A stretch of 64,000 nucleotides of DNA. It comes from Rotaria macrura (taxonomy: Eukaryota > Rotifera > Eurotatoria > Philodinida > Philodinidae). Position numbers and translations under genes: made by a program. Location: positions 1 through 64,000 of the forward strand of contig OENT01000575.1 in assembly GCA_900239685.1 (NCBI GenBank), written 5' to 3'. How positions within the stretch are numbered: the first letter of the stretch is position 1; each line of letters begins with the position of its first letter. The notes beneath the pieces are model-generated. The model saw only the letters and a list, made by a program, of their open reading frames with translations. It was not told where the DNA came from and made no database searches. Positions 1 through 13,706 of this stretch are shown here, piece by piece.

Positions 1-3000
1 TCATTATTTCGATTTTCGAAAGTGCTTCGCACCGCATTTCGTAGTCGAGTGAAACTCGAATACCATCTAGTTTGAGTGTGAAAATGCTTTACAAAATTGA
101 AAAATCAACTCTTTTCAGACAAGGCAACCAATATTGTTCAATTAAGTGTATGATGAGCGATTTCGTAAATTCTACATTAATCCAATAGTGAATTTAGATG
201 ATACGATGAAGCGATCGTACTCCCTACCAAAATCCTAGATCCGCCAATGCATTAATTCATCATCTAAGGTTACCAAATAAAGAAAATAGATAATGATAAC
301 GAGAGAAAGTCACTTCTTAATTCGAAGAAGATTCATTATACTTTGAAATGAACTTATTTTCTAAAAATATGATCAACAATTGATTTTCAGATTATTAATA
401 AGAATTATAAGAGATGTCCGGATAAAAATCAAATTTTTTGACAATCTCTCATTTTGAACACCTAGTGCTAAAAATACTTTGTGTTGAAAGTTTTATACAG
501 GTTGAAGTCGTTTGATTTCTAGTACATTTTGGAAAAGAATTTTATTTTTGATTCCAATTTTCCACTTAGATGTATCACCATTGGTGATGATCGGAGGTAT
601 AATACTTCAAATCTTTTTGGATTTATGAACTACATAGGTCTCGATGCTGGATATCTGAAGTCAGGATTCGCTCTAGAGAACTTCCCAACAATACCCAAAC
701 AACTTTCCAAGCAATTAGAGTTCAACGTGGTCTCTAACTTTGGGATATTCAGCACAGCAATCAGCTACGGAGCCATGGAAAAGTCCTTAAATAGTGCTAA
801 TCGAGTTAGATTTTTAGTTGAATCTGTCGCCATTCGTCTTTTCGTTTTAGCCCATAGTGGTGTAGAACTTTTCTCATAGATTTCGTGAAGATCAATTATA
901 CAGTTGGTTACACCATCTTTAGAGTATCTATAACAGCTTTAATCAATCTTAAATGTGCTAATTTCCAAAGGGAATCGTGGAGTTTTTGCACGTGAGTCTT
1001 GTCTAATGGTGTGATAGAACTAGTTGGATAGATCTCAGTAGCCCACGCACAAGTTCATACTAAAACTAACGCTCGTTCAAGCGGTAACACAGGTAATAAA
1101 ATATGAGTGTATGATTTCGATAAGAGAGAAGGAATAGAATCTAATCTAACGTTTCACCGAACTATAAAAGAAAGGAAAGAAAAAGCATTTTTATTGGATG
1201 CGTCAATCAGGACGCAAGATAGATAATGAGTTGGTCCATTAAACATAAGGAGAAGAACTAAAATTTCGCGTTCGATCAAATCTATTGGAAAGAATGGAAA
1301 ACGGTAATCCAGCACGATGTCCTCAAAGAAAAGTTTTCTATTGCTTTCCTTCAGCCGTCTTAAGGAAACAAGCAGTCTAAGTGGTAGAGTTAGTCGGAAT
1401 AAATCCAAAGAGCTCTGTCAACTTGTCGGAAAGTGCTCCTAACTACATCACAATAGATTTTACCAAAATCACGAAAAATAATCTGAGTAAAAGGCCTGTT
1501 TTTATATTATTGGAGTACAAAAACGGCGAAATCAGGTGTAACGTCGATACAGCATGTCGGAATTTACTTGAAAAGTACCATGACTTTTAAAAAGTTCTTC
1601 TGACCGAATCATGACCGGTTTTTAACAGAAAACCTACAGGTCTCGACAGTAATTGCCCAGTTTTCATGTAAAGGGGAGACTAGTTTTTCAACATGAGCTA
1701 TGCACTCTATAGAGCTTGTCGAGCTCTACTTACAAGAGCAATGTTTTTGTGGGAAAATAATTACTCCTGAGCGAATCGCGACAAGTTTTGTTAAGTTCTG
1801 TTGAATTTTTTTTGTTTCTGAAGGTTTGTGGTTTTGAATAGAATAGGTTCATTATTAATCGTGTTCAATAGTCTCCTCTAATAGAACTCATCAAGCTCAA
1901 CTTGGAAATTTCTTTGGTGTAAATACTTTCTAGAAAAACGCGAATCTTGACCTAAGACATCCTACGTGGTTTTTGCTTCGTTGCAAGTCCTCAGAGAATG
2001 CGAAAGGTAGCAATGAATCTGTCAGATAGTAATACTAAGCTCCTACCGCTACTCGACTTATGCAGTTTTATTTATTAGAATTAGAATTTTCCTGATAATC
2101 TTCGATTGATGAAAAAGCAAAAACAATGTTTACATCGCTTTCGGAGGAGGTGCTCACGACCCTCAACATAAAACTTCCGTGTGGAAATTTCGATAATTGG
2201 AGGCGTACCATAAGATCACAGACCATATCGAACTTTATTTCGATCAAAACTAACTTGACTCCGAGAAGAATCTTATCCAACCTCCTTCTTCACATAAGCA
2301 AATTCACACAATATACCATCTAAAACTCGAGATTCTTGTCTTACATGGTGGGACTTTCTTTGATAAAAGGCTTTTTATAATGATCTTCGAGTGTCCTAGT
2401 AAAAAAATGAATTGAAAAACACCATTTTCCAAAATAGTGGTGAGATTCACCCATACATGGTTTTTGGATTCCTGTTCCAAAAAGTTATCTTTATTCGATA
2501 GTTTTAATTTATCACTTTTCAATTCCTACTGTACATTGAAACAGAAGATTTAAAGCTCTTTGACACTATGTATTTATATTACAAATAATTTGGCGTTTTT
2601 ATTTCAATAATGTTTAGATATTGGATTAAAACAGAATAGACAATACAGTTTGTAAAATTCCAATGGCAAGAGTGTCTGCATTATAGTCGAGCTATTTTTA
2701 GCAACAAGAGGTAAGATAAGATGTTTATGTTTAGATTTGTAGAGAATTTTAATCAGTGTCAGAATCTATAATTATTTTTCCAAAAGTATCTATTTATATT
2801 AATGATACAATAAAAATATCGCATACGTCAATGCTCTTACGGACGAGAATTTTCGATTGAATTGCTGAAAAAATTTTTCATACCAAAATTTTCAGTATGT
2901 TATTCGACGCATTTTTGTGTTCTTCTCAAACCAGACTATTTTCAAGAAATCCTACTACATTGTTTCGAACAACGTACCCTGTAGACACGTGGGCATTTCT

Positions 3001-6000
3001 TGTGAAGATAATTCAAGATAAAAATACTTTCATTACGATCAAAAGAAGGCTCGTGTTCGATAGTATCCATGGTAAAAATATTTCGACGATAACTTTTATA
3101 CTGTTGGTTAAAAGAATACATATACATTAAGAATTCTTGCAATCAATAATCCATAATTTTGAAAAAGTACCCCTACTTTCGAGTCATATATGTCGAGAAC
3201 AGTTCATTCATTTAAGTAGACATTTTCAATATCTTTTTAGCATTGAACAGTTAATTTATTGTGAAAATATGAACCAAACTGGTGCCGTCAATTTTCCAAA
3301 ATTCATGAGAAAATGCTGGTGGCTTATGTACAATGTTTATTAGGGATCCGAAAGTCATTCCGTCTCACCAATTTCGATGGTGTTTGGCTGAGTTTATAAA
3401 AACCTAATACAACCCGATTATTGGAATGATTCTCCTGGGTGGATGTTGTGACCTCGAGAAGTCTATTAAGTGAATTTTGATACTCCGTATGAGAGATTGA
3501 CATAGGTGCGATGATGGACTAGTTCGACTAGAAGATCTACCACATCAGTGACCATATAGATTATTGTAGTCACTTTGTGGTCAATTTTGTAACTATATGA
3601 ATGTTATAGTAAAATAAATAAAAGCATAAGCACACACAATTAGTACCAAGTGACACTGACCTAGAAAAAAAATGTAGGATGGTATTCCTGTTCTGATTCC
3701 ATTGTTGTCTTGTTTATAGGCGAAGTTTTGTGTAATCCAGCAGAATCGTTTCTTTTGTCTGAGAAGATAATTGATAGTAGCCTGTATCATATCAGACGAT
3801 AAATCGAAAGGAGCACCGAAACTCAATCTTAATCTACAGTGGAACATTAAAATATTCTATTACTAAAATTTATCGAGATCAATCACTTTCCAATGTAGAA
3901 AGATATCTATAAAATACAATGTGGTTCTAGCACTTGTTTGAGGCATATTGAAAATGTTTTCCTTCTCGAGAACGCTTCCCTACCATTAACAGAATGATGA
4001 GGTATGGAACTGATGATTCGGCTTGTTTCATGAATTCAATATTGATCACTCCATTTCCGGACGATGTCATATAAAAAGAGAATTATCTTAAAACTTGACT
4101 ACAAATATCAATAGATAGACATTAGTTACACCGGAAATTCAGATATTATATTTTTGGCATAACTTCAATTATAATAGAAGAACATTCCAGTTTAAAATTA
4201 CTCTTATCTGACTATGAAACACTTGGCATGTTCGTAATAAATTAATGATTGTTGTTAGAACGGAAATCATTTTTCTTTCATAACAAGCAATTTTGATCAA
4301 CAACTGAAAGAAACTAAATTAGTGATCTGAAAACAAGATGTACCCTACATGGTTTTTTTCGTTTCTCATAAATGAACATGGAGAAGAAAAAAAAGTTATA
4401 AAAGTTGAATTTATTACGGGAATCATAAAAAAAGCAACGATACGTAATCGATTAAACGAATGACTAACATCACGATCGTTGATACTATAGGAAAAAAAAC
4501 TCAATGATGAAGAAATTTTGAATCATGTCGATGACATGATAGTTACTAAATTTGAATAAACGAAGAACAAATTATTACTCAGTCAATCGATATATATTCA
4601 GATTTGAAATGATAAAGTTCGTATCAATAATATTCGACACTATTCTCTACTTCGGAACAGAATGATTAGCTCCAGTAAACTGTATTCGTATTCATAGAAA
4701 TGAAATTTATTCATGTGTTAGTCGAATATGTTTGTCTATAGAGCTAGATAGAACAATACAATATAGTCATTACAATCCATCGAGTCTATCAAAATGATAA
4801 GTGACTTGGAAAGAAAAATCTATAATTAGATTTTGGAGATTTAAAAATTTAATGTAAAGAATGCAAAAATAACCTCAAGCTAATTGCTTTGTCGCATTTT
4901 AAAACTTTTTTACGTTTCTTTTTCTGATGCTTTGTTTATAATTTACAAAAATTTCATTACTAAATTGCTGCTACTTCAGATAATATTTCATGAGAAAATA
5001 ATAAACTGAATCCATTATGACTTCGTTTTCAAGACAGGTTTATCGAGATATTTTGTGATTTGAGATAAATATTTTATTATACTACTCTGACGATATCATT
5101 CAAGAGAAGAGCAATTGAAATCGAGATACATTTAGTATTTCTTATCGGTAAACGAACACTATTATCTTCGTACTGTTTTTCTTATGTGTACACTTACATT
5201 TTTAAAGGCTCTTGTTTTGAGAGGTATCAGTCAGACTTGTAACTGAAAATATAGTTCTCTATAATTATCCTTGATTGGAATCTGCTACTGTGCAATTATC
5301 GAATAGTCAAGGATAGGCTTTCGTGCTATGTGTAATTGTGTTCACTGGAATTTAATTACTATGATCAGCTTACTGAAATAGCAAATAAATGTGTGTTTTC
5401 TTTGAATCAACAATTGATTTTTAATTGAAATTGGAATGTTATTCGATTGATATAGAAGGAACTTATACCATAAGACTAGTCTAATACCTGATTATCATAA
5501 CGATTTAGCTAAATTTTGATGATAAAAGAAGAAAAAACAAAGTTTTGAAATCAATCATTACACCATATCTTTATGTTTACTCTTCTTGAAATATTTATTT
5601 CATGGAAAGAATTCGAGTAACACTGTTTTGCTATTTTAACTTCGAATTGATCATATATCGTTATGAAAAGTATTTTTCGTCTTTTTTATTTTGTAGAATT
5701 CAATTATCTTCATATGACAAAACCTCCCCCCTCCCCCCCTCTCCGATATTCTTTATGTCAGATTCAACCATATTTAATTAACAGATGATTCACAATGTCA
5801 TTTACGATTAATAAAAATCATAATAATTGTCAATAAGATTGTTATTCGTCTGTACTTAGACATATGCATGCATGAAAGCGTATATATCCATTAAAATAAC
5901 GATTCAACAAGCGTTGATGATGAGACGATGTATGTCGTCACTAATCAAAATAAACAAAGTATTGTAATAGAGGAATTCTTTTCTTTGTGCGTAAGGTTAT

Positions 6001-7957
6001 ATCTTATATTTGTAGAAAGAGTAGACCAAATTGTTTCTTTCACCATATTGCTTCTAATGATAGCAATACATGTGTGCATGTTTTCTTTTAGTTCGATTAT
6101 GATTAGTATTTATTTCATTTCTATTTATCCTTAAGGTATATCTCTATCCTATTGCTTTCAGTCTTCTAAGAAACTACCATCGAACTTTTCTACTTGAATG
6201 CATAAATTTTCAATAGTCATTTGTATTGTCTCGGTTACTTTTCCGTGCATATATAAAATATGATTGTAAGTATTTTGCTGTCTAATGTGTGTTCTTACTG
6301 TATTCATGTTGTTTACGAGCTATTTTGTAATTCTAAATTTTTTCTTCATCTAAAGTTGTTGATAAATAGTTTACGCAAGCTCGGATACATTGAATAAACA
6401 GAAGACAAAACTACGTAATACTATTGTTTATTTAATAATGGTAGAAAAATACGAAATTCAGTTCCAGTTCTTTAATATCATCAAAATAAATTTAAAAACG
6501 AAAAATATTGTTGAGATAATTAATCAAATATTTTTTATTGTGTTAGTCTATCAAATAATGAATGGTAAAAAAGAATGATAATAAAGACGATTTAGATTTT
6601 TAAACGAAATATTAAAGGTCAAAGGTTCAATTTGATAAATATTTATCGAAAATTATCCATTTGAAAATGTTTTACGGCTAGTATAACTCTGTAATTAATC
6701 CTTGTCAGGTTGCACTGCGCTTAAGACGTTGTCATTCGAGTCGAATTAACCATTGAGTGAACGAATAAGCTTTCAAATATAACTTCGTCAAAGTCTTGGC
6801 GTACAAAGAAGTACATGAATCTCACTTTTCTCCTACAAGTACGTAGCGTTCATATGTATTATCAAAACAAACAGTGAGTACAAGATTTAGATCAAAACCT
6901 TCGTGATTTTCTCACCGTATGACAGATCATAGTAAGGAGGTATAATTAATGAATTTTTGCAACTGACTTATACGCTGACTCGATGATTATCTTCTGATTA
7001 TGACACTTAAGAGCTGTATTAGTAAAAGTTTTCTTTAGAGAAATCAATCATCAAAATCAACATTCTACTAGATATGCTTTTGAATCCTTTGAGTTTTTCT
7101 AGTTCAATCATTTGCAATTAATTCATATAATCAATAGACATAATTTGATGGTATACACGAAATGAACTCAACAACTAAGAAATCTAATGAAGGAAAAAAA
7201 AGACTATTCTAAATTTCATTCGTAATTGTTACTAGCCGAACATCCAGAGAAGATTTGAATCTGGTTAATAAGGATATGAGTGTTCGCTTGTATATTAAGG
7301 GAACTAAATAGTTTCTATAGAAGCAAGCTCGAATATAACAATGACATATATACTTATGTTTGATATCTCTATATCGTATAACTTAGCTCATTTCCGACAA
7401 CCGTCATCGTTTTCTGTAAGCTACTATTCATGATGCAAATCTCATATTATCCTATCGAATATATACACGTAATATTTTTGCTTTAGCTTACGCAAATCGA
7501 TATTGAACTCTTACAAAGCTTTGAACCTTTCATTAATTTGACTCATAAAACAACACAATAGCTGAACATCGATTGGCTGCAAATCAACATACGTCTCAAC
7601 GATTGTTTAAAAGTTTAACCCACGAGAGAAGAAAAACAATTTTGTGTTCAATCTCTGAAAAATACGTAGCGACTGTTATTAATCATCTTGAAGAGATTAT
7701 TTTTATTTCACGCATGTTTCTGTGACATATACCGTCGACTTATCCCTCGATAGATAGACGCATTAAATACATAGTCTCGCTTTAGTATAAAAGCTTGTCT
7801 GATATGTGCATCAAGAGGCTTCTATTTTGTTGTTTTCCGATCGCAATTATACCTGATGAAAACGAATTTCGATGTTACTAAAGATAATGCTGTTCCTCAA
7901 ATCTTTCCAAAGTATGTCTAACAGAATAGTATGAATGGTTTATTTTTTTGCTTTTAG
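1..7957. other. Intergenic region without a supportable gene
   Basis: AT-rich non-coding DNA. The longest open frames (529-879 +, 1381-1590 +, 3593-3847 -) are 70-116 codons, have no recognisable domain, and cannot be extended with convincing splice sites, so I do not call them genes. Contents that can be named are a hAT-like terminal remnant near 220-249 and a C-rich tract at about 5725-5743. The last bases (7941-7957) are the polypyrimidine-AG acceptor of the downstream calcium sensor gene. Confidence 0.6.
220..249. mobile_element. Degenerate right end of a hAT-like element
   Basis: The stretch ending ATCCGCCAATG at 249 resembles, by eye, the right end of the hAT-like element at 61659-63424, which ends GTCCGCCACTG. 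The similarity extends inward through a shared AATCCT block and a pyrimidine-rich stretch. The left end would lie outside the window, so no target duplication can be tested. Confidence 0.33.
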
Positions 7958-7971
7958 ATAATCGTCATACC

Positions 7972-8850
7972 ATGGGAAATAAAACGAGTAGTACAGAAAG
8001 AAAAGATCTAACTATTCTAACCGATGAAGATTTGAAAACATTGAAAATCAATACACAATATACAGAAGAAGAAATTCTAGCATGGCATTCAGGTTTTCTT
8101 AAAGATTGTCCAATGGGTAAACTTGATAAAAAGCAATTTCTTAATGTTTACAGGGTCTGTTTTTGACTTCAAAATCTAATTCAATTATTACATTTTATTT
8201 ATATTTTTATAGAGATTCTATCGCGAAGGTAAAGCTGATAAATATTGTAATTTTGTATTCAAAGCATTCGATACAGACAATAATAATTCAATTGATTTTA
8301 CAGAATTTTTGTAGGCAAAAGATTATTTTCAATTAGTTTAATCTTATGTAAAAGTCGTAATTTCTCGTTTTTTTTTCTTCTTCTATAGATTAGCTGTAAG
8401 CGTATCTCAACATGGAAGTCTAGAAGATAAATTAAAAATGGCTTTTGGTATCTATGGTATAATGCTGAAAATGTCATGAAAAATTTTAATATAAATTTTA
8501 CGTTGTCATTCTAATTTAGATCAAGACAAAGATGGACGAATCAATCGAAAAGATATGATTAAAATAATTGAAGCGATGTATGATTTAGCTAATGAAGATG
8601 ATCGTTATGGTCAAAAGCCACCAGCTAAACGTGTTGAACTTATAATGAAACGTTTAAAAAAAGATAAAGATGGTAAATAAGATTCTATTATTTCAATTGA
8701 ATAATTCAATTTTATTTTTTCTCATGTCTAGATTTTATTCTTCGAAATGAATTTATTCAAGGATGTCTTCGAGATGATATATTACGTAAAATTCTTGCTC
8801 CAAATACAGCTAATATATCAGAAGAACAAGCAACAAATGCAAATAATTAA
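7972..8850 (+). CDS. Neuronal calcium sensor family EF-hand protein (paralog A)
   Basis: Five coding exons: 7972-8154, 8213-8310, 8389-8456, 8520-8672 and 8732-8850, giving 206 aa. All junctions are GT-AG and keep frame. The protein starts MGNKTSS, a good N-myristoylation signal. EF1 carries the family's disabled CPMGKLDKKQF signature. EF2 (DTDNNNSIDFTE) has canonical Ca2+ ligands. EF3 (DQDKDGRINRKD) ends in Asp rather than Glu. EF4 begins with Lys and lacks the Gly, so it is probably silent. The length fits hippocalcin/neurocalcin/NCS-1 relatives (about 190 aa) with a short polar tail. Such proteins are membrane-switching Ca2+ sensors. The start is the ATG directly followed by the myristoylation glycine; an acceptor-like TTGCTTTTAG ends at 7957, 14 nt upstream. 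A possible poly(A) signal AATAAA lies at 9031. The exact subfamily is not resolved. Confidence 0.9.
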
Positions 8851-11800
8851 TCGTATTTAAGAAATTTTCTTTACTATTGAAAGTATCCTCGTTGTTTCTT
8901 GTAGAAATATATTCCTCATCTTCTTATATCTATTTCATAGTAGATATAAAAACAATTCGAATATGTATATATATATATTTTTTAATTAATCTAGACGTTT
9001 TGTCGTCATTTGTTTTTGTTGTACTATCAGAATAAACATCTGTCTCGATAGTTATCCCAATTTTATAATCAAGTCTTAATCGATTTTTCTTTATGAAAAT
9101 GTTTCACAATTAAGTTTTTTACATCGATGTAACACGAGATTTCGTTGGAGAAAAAATAATGCACAGTGCGAAAGAAAGAATTTTCTTCTTAATGAAGATA
9201 ACTAAATCTTGAGATCTTAACAATGTAATAAGAGATTGTGTGCTAATATCAAATATCCGTCCATCTAGAATCACTCGTTTCATTTTAGTTTTTATAGATT
9301 ATTTATCTATGTGAATGTACTGTGAACTACGGTGAAATCTGACTAATGCACTAACATATAATTTAAACATAATTCAATATGAATTTTGTTGCACTGATTT
9401 CATACGTCGTGTTCCCATTGAAAATTTTATTTTTTAACAGGATAATTGTTTCTGCTTTTGATGTCTCCATTATTTTTCTTTTGACGTTTTACCTTTTTCT
9501 TTTTTTTTTCAAGTCTCCGTAAACGTAGAGAATACAAAACGAAAACAGAGCGATGGAAAAAAAATAAAGAAAGAAAACTTTTGAGTAAACCTACCATCAA
9601 CACAATTTAGACATACTTCCTTTAACAATTGAAAATCTTTGGATAAATACTTCTGATCAATGTCTTCAACTGTCTAAATTATAACTCTAGAGATCATGTG
9701 TATTTTTATTTCACACGTTTTCGATTATGATACAAGCAAATCATTTTTCTTATCAATTATTGGTTTGATCAAACGACGAAAATAGAGATTTGAAAATCTT
9801 GCATACTTGCCTCCAATCATATACATCAATGACTTATATATATCTTAAGTGTTGGTAGTTAGAATACGAACTACGTCATAGACTATATACGAACATTCTA
9901 TTCGCATAATGTACGCACTGAGAGTAATAGACTTTTGTTAGAATTCCATCGAGTCTAAGTACAAATCCATAATGACTATAGTGAAAGTCATTTATGATGA
10001 CAAGTAGATTATAGATTCAATTGACTGAAAAGTCTAAATTATATCTGCGTAGACAATTTTGAGATAGATTCGATCGAACAGATTTTCATAATCGTATACA
10101 AAGATAAATTAAAAATAAGAAGAAAATATCCAATCCATGTTGTATAACACACACAGAAGTGAGAATTTTACTTCTAACGTCTATGTTTCATTTAATAAAT
10201 CGTTCATGTCATGAGTTTTTATCAATTTAATCCATCTAGATACATTTAAAATATAAAACGGATAGATCATCAGTGTTACTAGAAAATTGAATGTCGGTAA
10301 ATTCGATTAAAATTATCTTTGATTTTTAAATACGACGATTATATTTGTTTTTATGAAGAGAATATGTTCCATATACGATTGTTACTTTAATATATTTTAG
10401 TTTATCGTATGTTAAACGAATAAATTCGATCGATTAAAACCTATTCAAAATTTTAATTTTGATTGTTTTCTCTTGAAATCTCTCATAAAATCGTCGTATT
10501 TGTTGTGAGTAAGTAAATCTTATGAGAAATAGTTTTGCATTCAAATTTTTCAATATCCTATACAGCTCGTATCGATTTCAATAAATCATACATCCTTGTA
10601 ATGTAAACTTCATGACTCTTTTTTAATGTCATTATGTTCTCGACCTACATTTAAAAAAAAAGAACATAAGTTCAAGCTCGATATTTTACTGTAGACAATC
10701 AATTATTGTGCCTTGATGGAATAGAGAAATAAACATATGTCTATTGTTAAGTTTATTTTAATATACAATTGAATCCTATTAACAAGAAAACTTTTTTTTT
10801 CTTCTCATTGTTCACATATCAACAAAGTTTTTGATTGGAACAATGATCAAATATTAATTCAATTGCAAATTATATGTTAACTCACACAAAAGAAAAGAAG
10901 AAGAAGAAGAAGAAAAAAAAAGTTTGTTCTTTACTCTTGATTCTTCGAGTACTATTTGTTTTTCGAAAAAATGAACGCAGTTTTGCTTTTTCGATTTTGT
11001 ATTGTTGTAAAGAAAGGCTGATCTAGAATTCGGGTTGAATAAACGTATTTAGACCTGAAAATATAGAGATCGATCGCTTTCAGGTATGAATGACATTCAA
11101 AAGAAGAAGAAGAAAAAAGAACTTCAAGGCCTTCTAATTTCAATGAAATAATCGACGATTGTTCGAGCACATGCGAAATAGAATATTCTTTTGACTGAAT
11201 TCACTTTATTTTTTAAAAAGCATAATTCGAAGTGTAAAATTAGTACATGTGACATAGAAAGGAAGAATGATTTTAACTGTTCGAAACTATACATAAATGG
11301 ATTACTTTGAGTCTGCGCTTCATTAAACATAGAAGAATACCATAAAGTTATGATTACGTACTATGTATATTGTGACTCAGGTCATTCTAATGGTTTTACT
11401 TGAAAAATGACTATGCAAATAGACAGAGTAAAGTATTAATCATAATTATATTAATTTAAAATTTGTCGAAATATTCGTCTATCTTTCAAAACATATGTAG
11501 TAGGTAGCTTGCGACATTGTAGAAATTCAATCATTGTGTTGAATAACCATCAGAGGGTGAGAATCTTGTGACATTATTTTAACAATCATTACTTCTGTGT
11601 GTATTTTATTGACACTTATATATCAGAAATCTGAGAACATTAATAAAGAAATCATAGTTTATTATGCAGGTCTTCTTTTCAACCACATGAAACACGTAAT
11701 CGAAGGACGATGAAACATGAGTCAAAGAATAGAAGAAGCTTAAAAATAAAAGGAACGGAAAGAAAGAGTGTACATATGGCAGGAATTGAGTTTTGAGTCA

Positions 11801-12401
11801 GCATTTCAAATAATAATAGTGATATTAAATTCTGTCAGTTTAAATAGATTGTGCTTACTTTAATTCCACCGTACATATTGCCATCGATGTTTAGTAGACG
11901 ATGAACAGCGACATATTCTACAAGATTTTTTATTATTTTATTTGAGAAGAAATTTCGAGAATTCTGAAGATTTTAATACTAGTATAAAAATATATTCGTC
12001 CTCAGTCGATTTATATCTCGGAACTCAGATGGCTTCTCTTCATCGAACTACCTGTTTCTTAATTAACATAAATAGTTCTCAGTTTTTTTGGCATGACGAA
12101 CTTTGACAGAAATAGTTAGTTTATTTAACTGATTTCAATACGCCCATTTCTTTTTCTTCGTTTGCTTTTTCTTTCTCATCATAGAAGTACATTGAAATTA
12201 TTTTCATGTTCGTTCATAGCGAGATACATTCGTCTTGATCACTTAAGAGTGTCGAGCAACCGTTTGCATCTAATGCAAACAAACACTTCTATTTATTTAT
12301 TGAGTATCAACAAGAATGTTTTTTCATCACATTCTTCATCTTATTTTTTCTTCTTTTAAAAATTATCAAAGAAAGACGGTGACAATTTTTACAATCAACA
12401 A
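8851..12401. other. Intergenic region, nothing supported
   Basis: Holds the presumed 3' UTR of calcium sensor A (AATAAA at 9031-9036) and then AT-rich spacer. Only short random frames are present. There is a GAA-type microsatellite near 10894-10922. No RNA gene or transposon terminus was recognised. Confidence 0.55.
10894..10922. repeat. GAA microsatellite
   Basis: A (GAA)n tract runs into an A run in the spacer before the B-box gene. Confidence 0.8.
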
Positions 12402-13706
12402 ATGGCTCAACTATGCGCAATAGCAACATGTAAACGAGCATCACGAACATTATGCTATGGATGTAATCAAAATTTCTGTCGTGAACACATGATTGAACAT
12501 GATTTATCACTTAATTCTCAATTAAATCCATTATCGGATGAAATAAATGCGCTTGGCGAACGTTTAAAGTCGATTAATCTTGAAAATGCTATTGGAGATT
12601 CACATAAAAGACTTGAACAATGGCGTATCGATTGTCATAATACAATTGATTATTTTTTCGACCAAAAATGTCGTGAACTCGATCGATGTATAGCAAAAAA
12701 AATGGAAAAACAGAGTGAAGAAATAAGTCGAGTACGTACAAAAATGTCAGAATTAATACGTGAACAAGAAGCAACACATAAGGACATTGATTCTTTAACC
12801 GTAACTGTACGTGATCTTGAACAAGAAATAAATAAAATTGAACAAACATCATTACAAGTTGAAATAAAACCATTAGTTTTGGATGATAGTTTAATACATT
12901 TTGAAAATTCAGATGTAAATCGTTTCGATTTAGCATTATTATCATCAGTACATAAAACAATCAATTATCCAAGAGAAAATTGGGCACCATTAGCATGTAA
13001 TAATCATCATTTATTAATACATCTAGAGCCAAACTTATGTTTAGTTGATCAACATTTAAATATTGTAAAGCAAAATTCTTGGATCTATGGAACTATTTAT
13101 GATATGTGTTGGTCATCGACATTGAATCGTTTTATTGTTATCAATGGTAGTGATGTTTTTCTAATCGATGAAAATCAAATGTCAATTGAAAATATTCAAA
13201 CGCTTCAGAAGCGTAAATGGTTATCGTGTACAACATCTGAAACATCATTATTTTTATCGACTAAAGTATGGGGATCATCAATCATAGAATTTAGTTTACT
13301 ACCAACAATTGAACTTGTTAAACAATGGCAATCACCAGATACATGTGCACGTGACGAAGTTATCAATGGAATTGTTTATAATAATGGTACCATAGCTATG
13401 ATGATTAAAAATCCATCAGAAAAAACAATACATATTGAAATGAGATCATCAGCGACATTAGATCGTCTCTGGTCGCTTAGACTTAATATAGCATATAGTC
13501 AAAATATACGAACACGATGTTGTTTACTTTCTAATGATCAATGGTTGGTTGTCGATCGAAATACATCACGTATATTTCATATATCGAAAGATGGAAAAAT
13601 AAAATCATCATATGCATATAATCCGCCACCATTTTGTGCTGTTTTATTCGATAATGATATGTTAGCTATATCAACAGTTCGTGGTATTCACATTCATAAA
13701 CTCTAG
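12402..13706 (+). CDS. B-box-like zinc finger / coiled-coil / propeller-like protein
   Basis: Intronless 434-aa ORF. Residues 1-35 are a compact zinc-binding module with Cys5, Cys10, Cys18, Cys21, Cys26, His29 and His33, resembling a B-box finger. Residues about 40-160 are rich in Glu, Lys, Arg and heptad-spaced hydrophobics and read as a coiled coil. Residues about 185-434 contain repeated W/F and DxxR beta-strand-like segments consistent with a degenerate beta-propeller (TRIM/NHL-like layout without a RING finger). I recognise this architecture as one commonly seen in bdelloid rotifer proteomes. The molecular role is unknown; ubiquitin-pathway or scaffold function would be a guess. The start is the first ATG before the zinc module. 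Unlike its neighbours it has no clear acceptor close to the start and no intron, which could mean a retrocopy origin or a single-exon family. Confidence 0.88.
   Translation: MAQLCAIATCKRASRTLCYGCNQNFCREHMIEHDLSLNSQLNPLSDEINALGERLKSINLENAIGDSHKRLEQWRIDCHNTIDYFFDQKCRELDRCIAKKMEKQSEEISRVRTKMSELIREQEATHKDIDSLTVTVRDLEQEINKIEQTSLQVEIKPLVLDDSLIHFENSDVNRFDLALLSSVHKTINYPRENWAPLACNNHHLLIHLEPNLCLVDQHLNIVKQNSWIYGTIYDMCWSSTLNRFIVINGSDVFLIDENQMSIENIQTLQKRKWLSCTTSETSLFLSTKVWGSSIIEFSLLPTIELVKQWQSPDTCARDEVINGIVYNNGTIAMMIKNPSEKTIHIEMRSSATLDRLWSLRLNIAYSQNIRTRCCLLSNDQWLVVDRNTSRIFHISKDGKIKSSYAYNPPPFCAVLFDNDMLAISTVRGIHIHKL

Noticed and set aside
529..879. 116-codon frame on + near the left edge
   Set aside because: No domain, no convincing splice partners, and composition like random AT-rich sequence. 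It might be a remnant but cannot be supported.
3593..3847. 84-codon minus-strand frame with a hydrophobic C-terminus
   Set aside because: The hydrophobic end comes from poly-T-rich DNA; no start context, exon partner or family match.
12589..12964. Minus-strand frames of 104 and 123 codons inside the B-box gene
   Set aside because: Antisense shadows of the 434-aa plus-strand ORF, which has a clear zinc-finger and coiled-coil layout.
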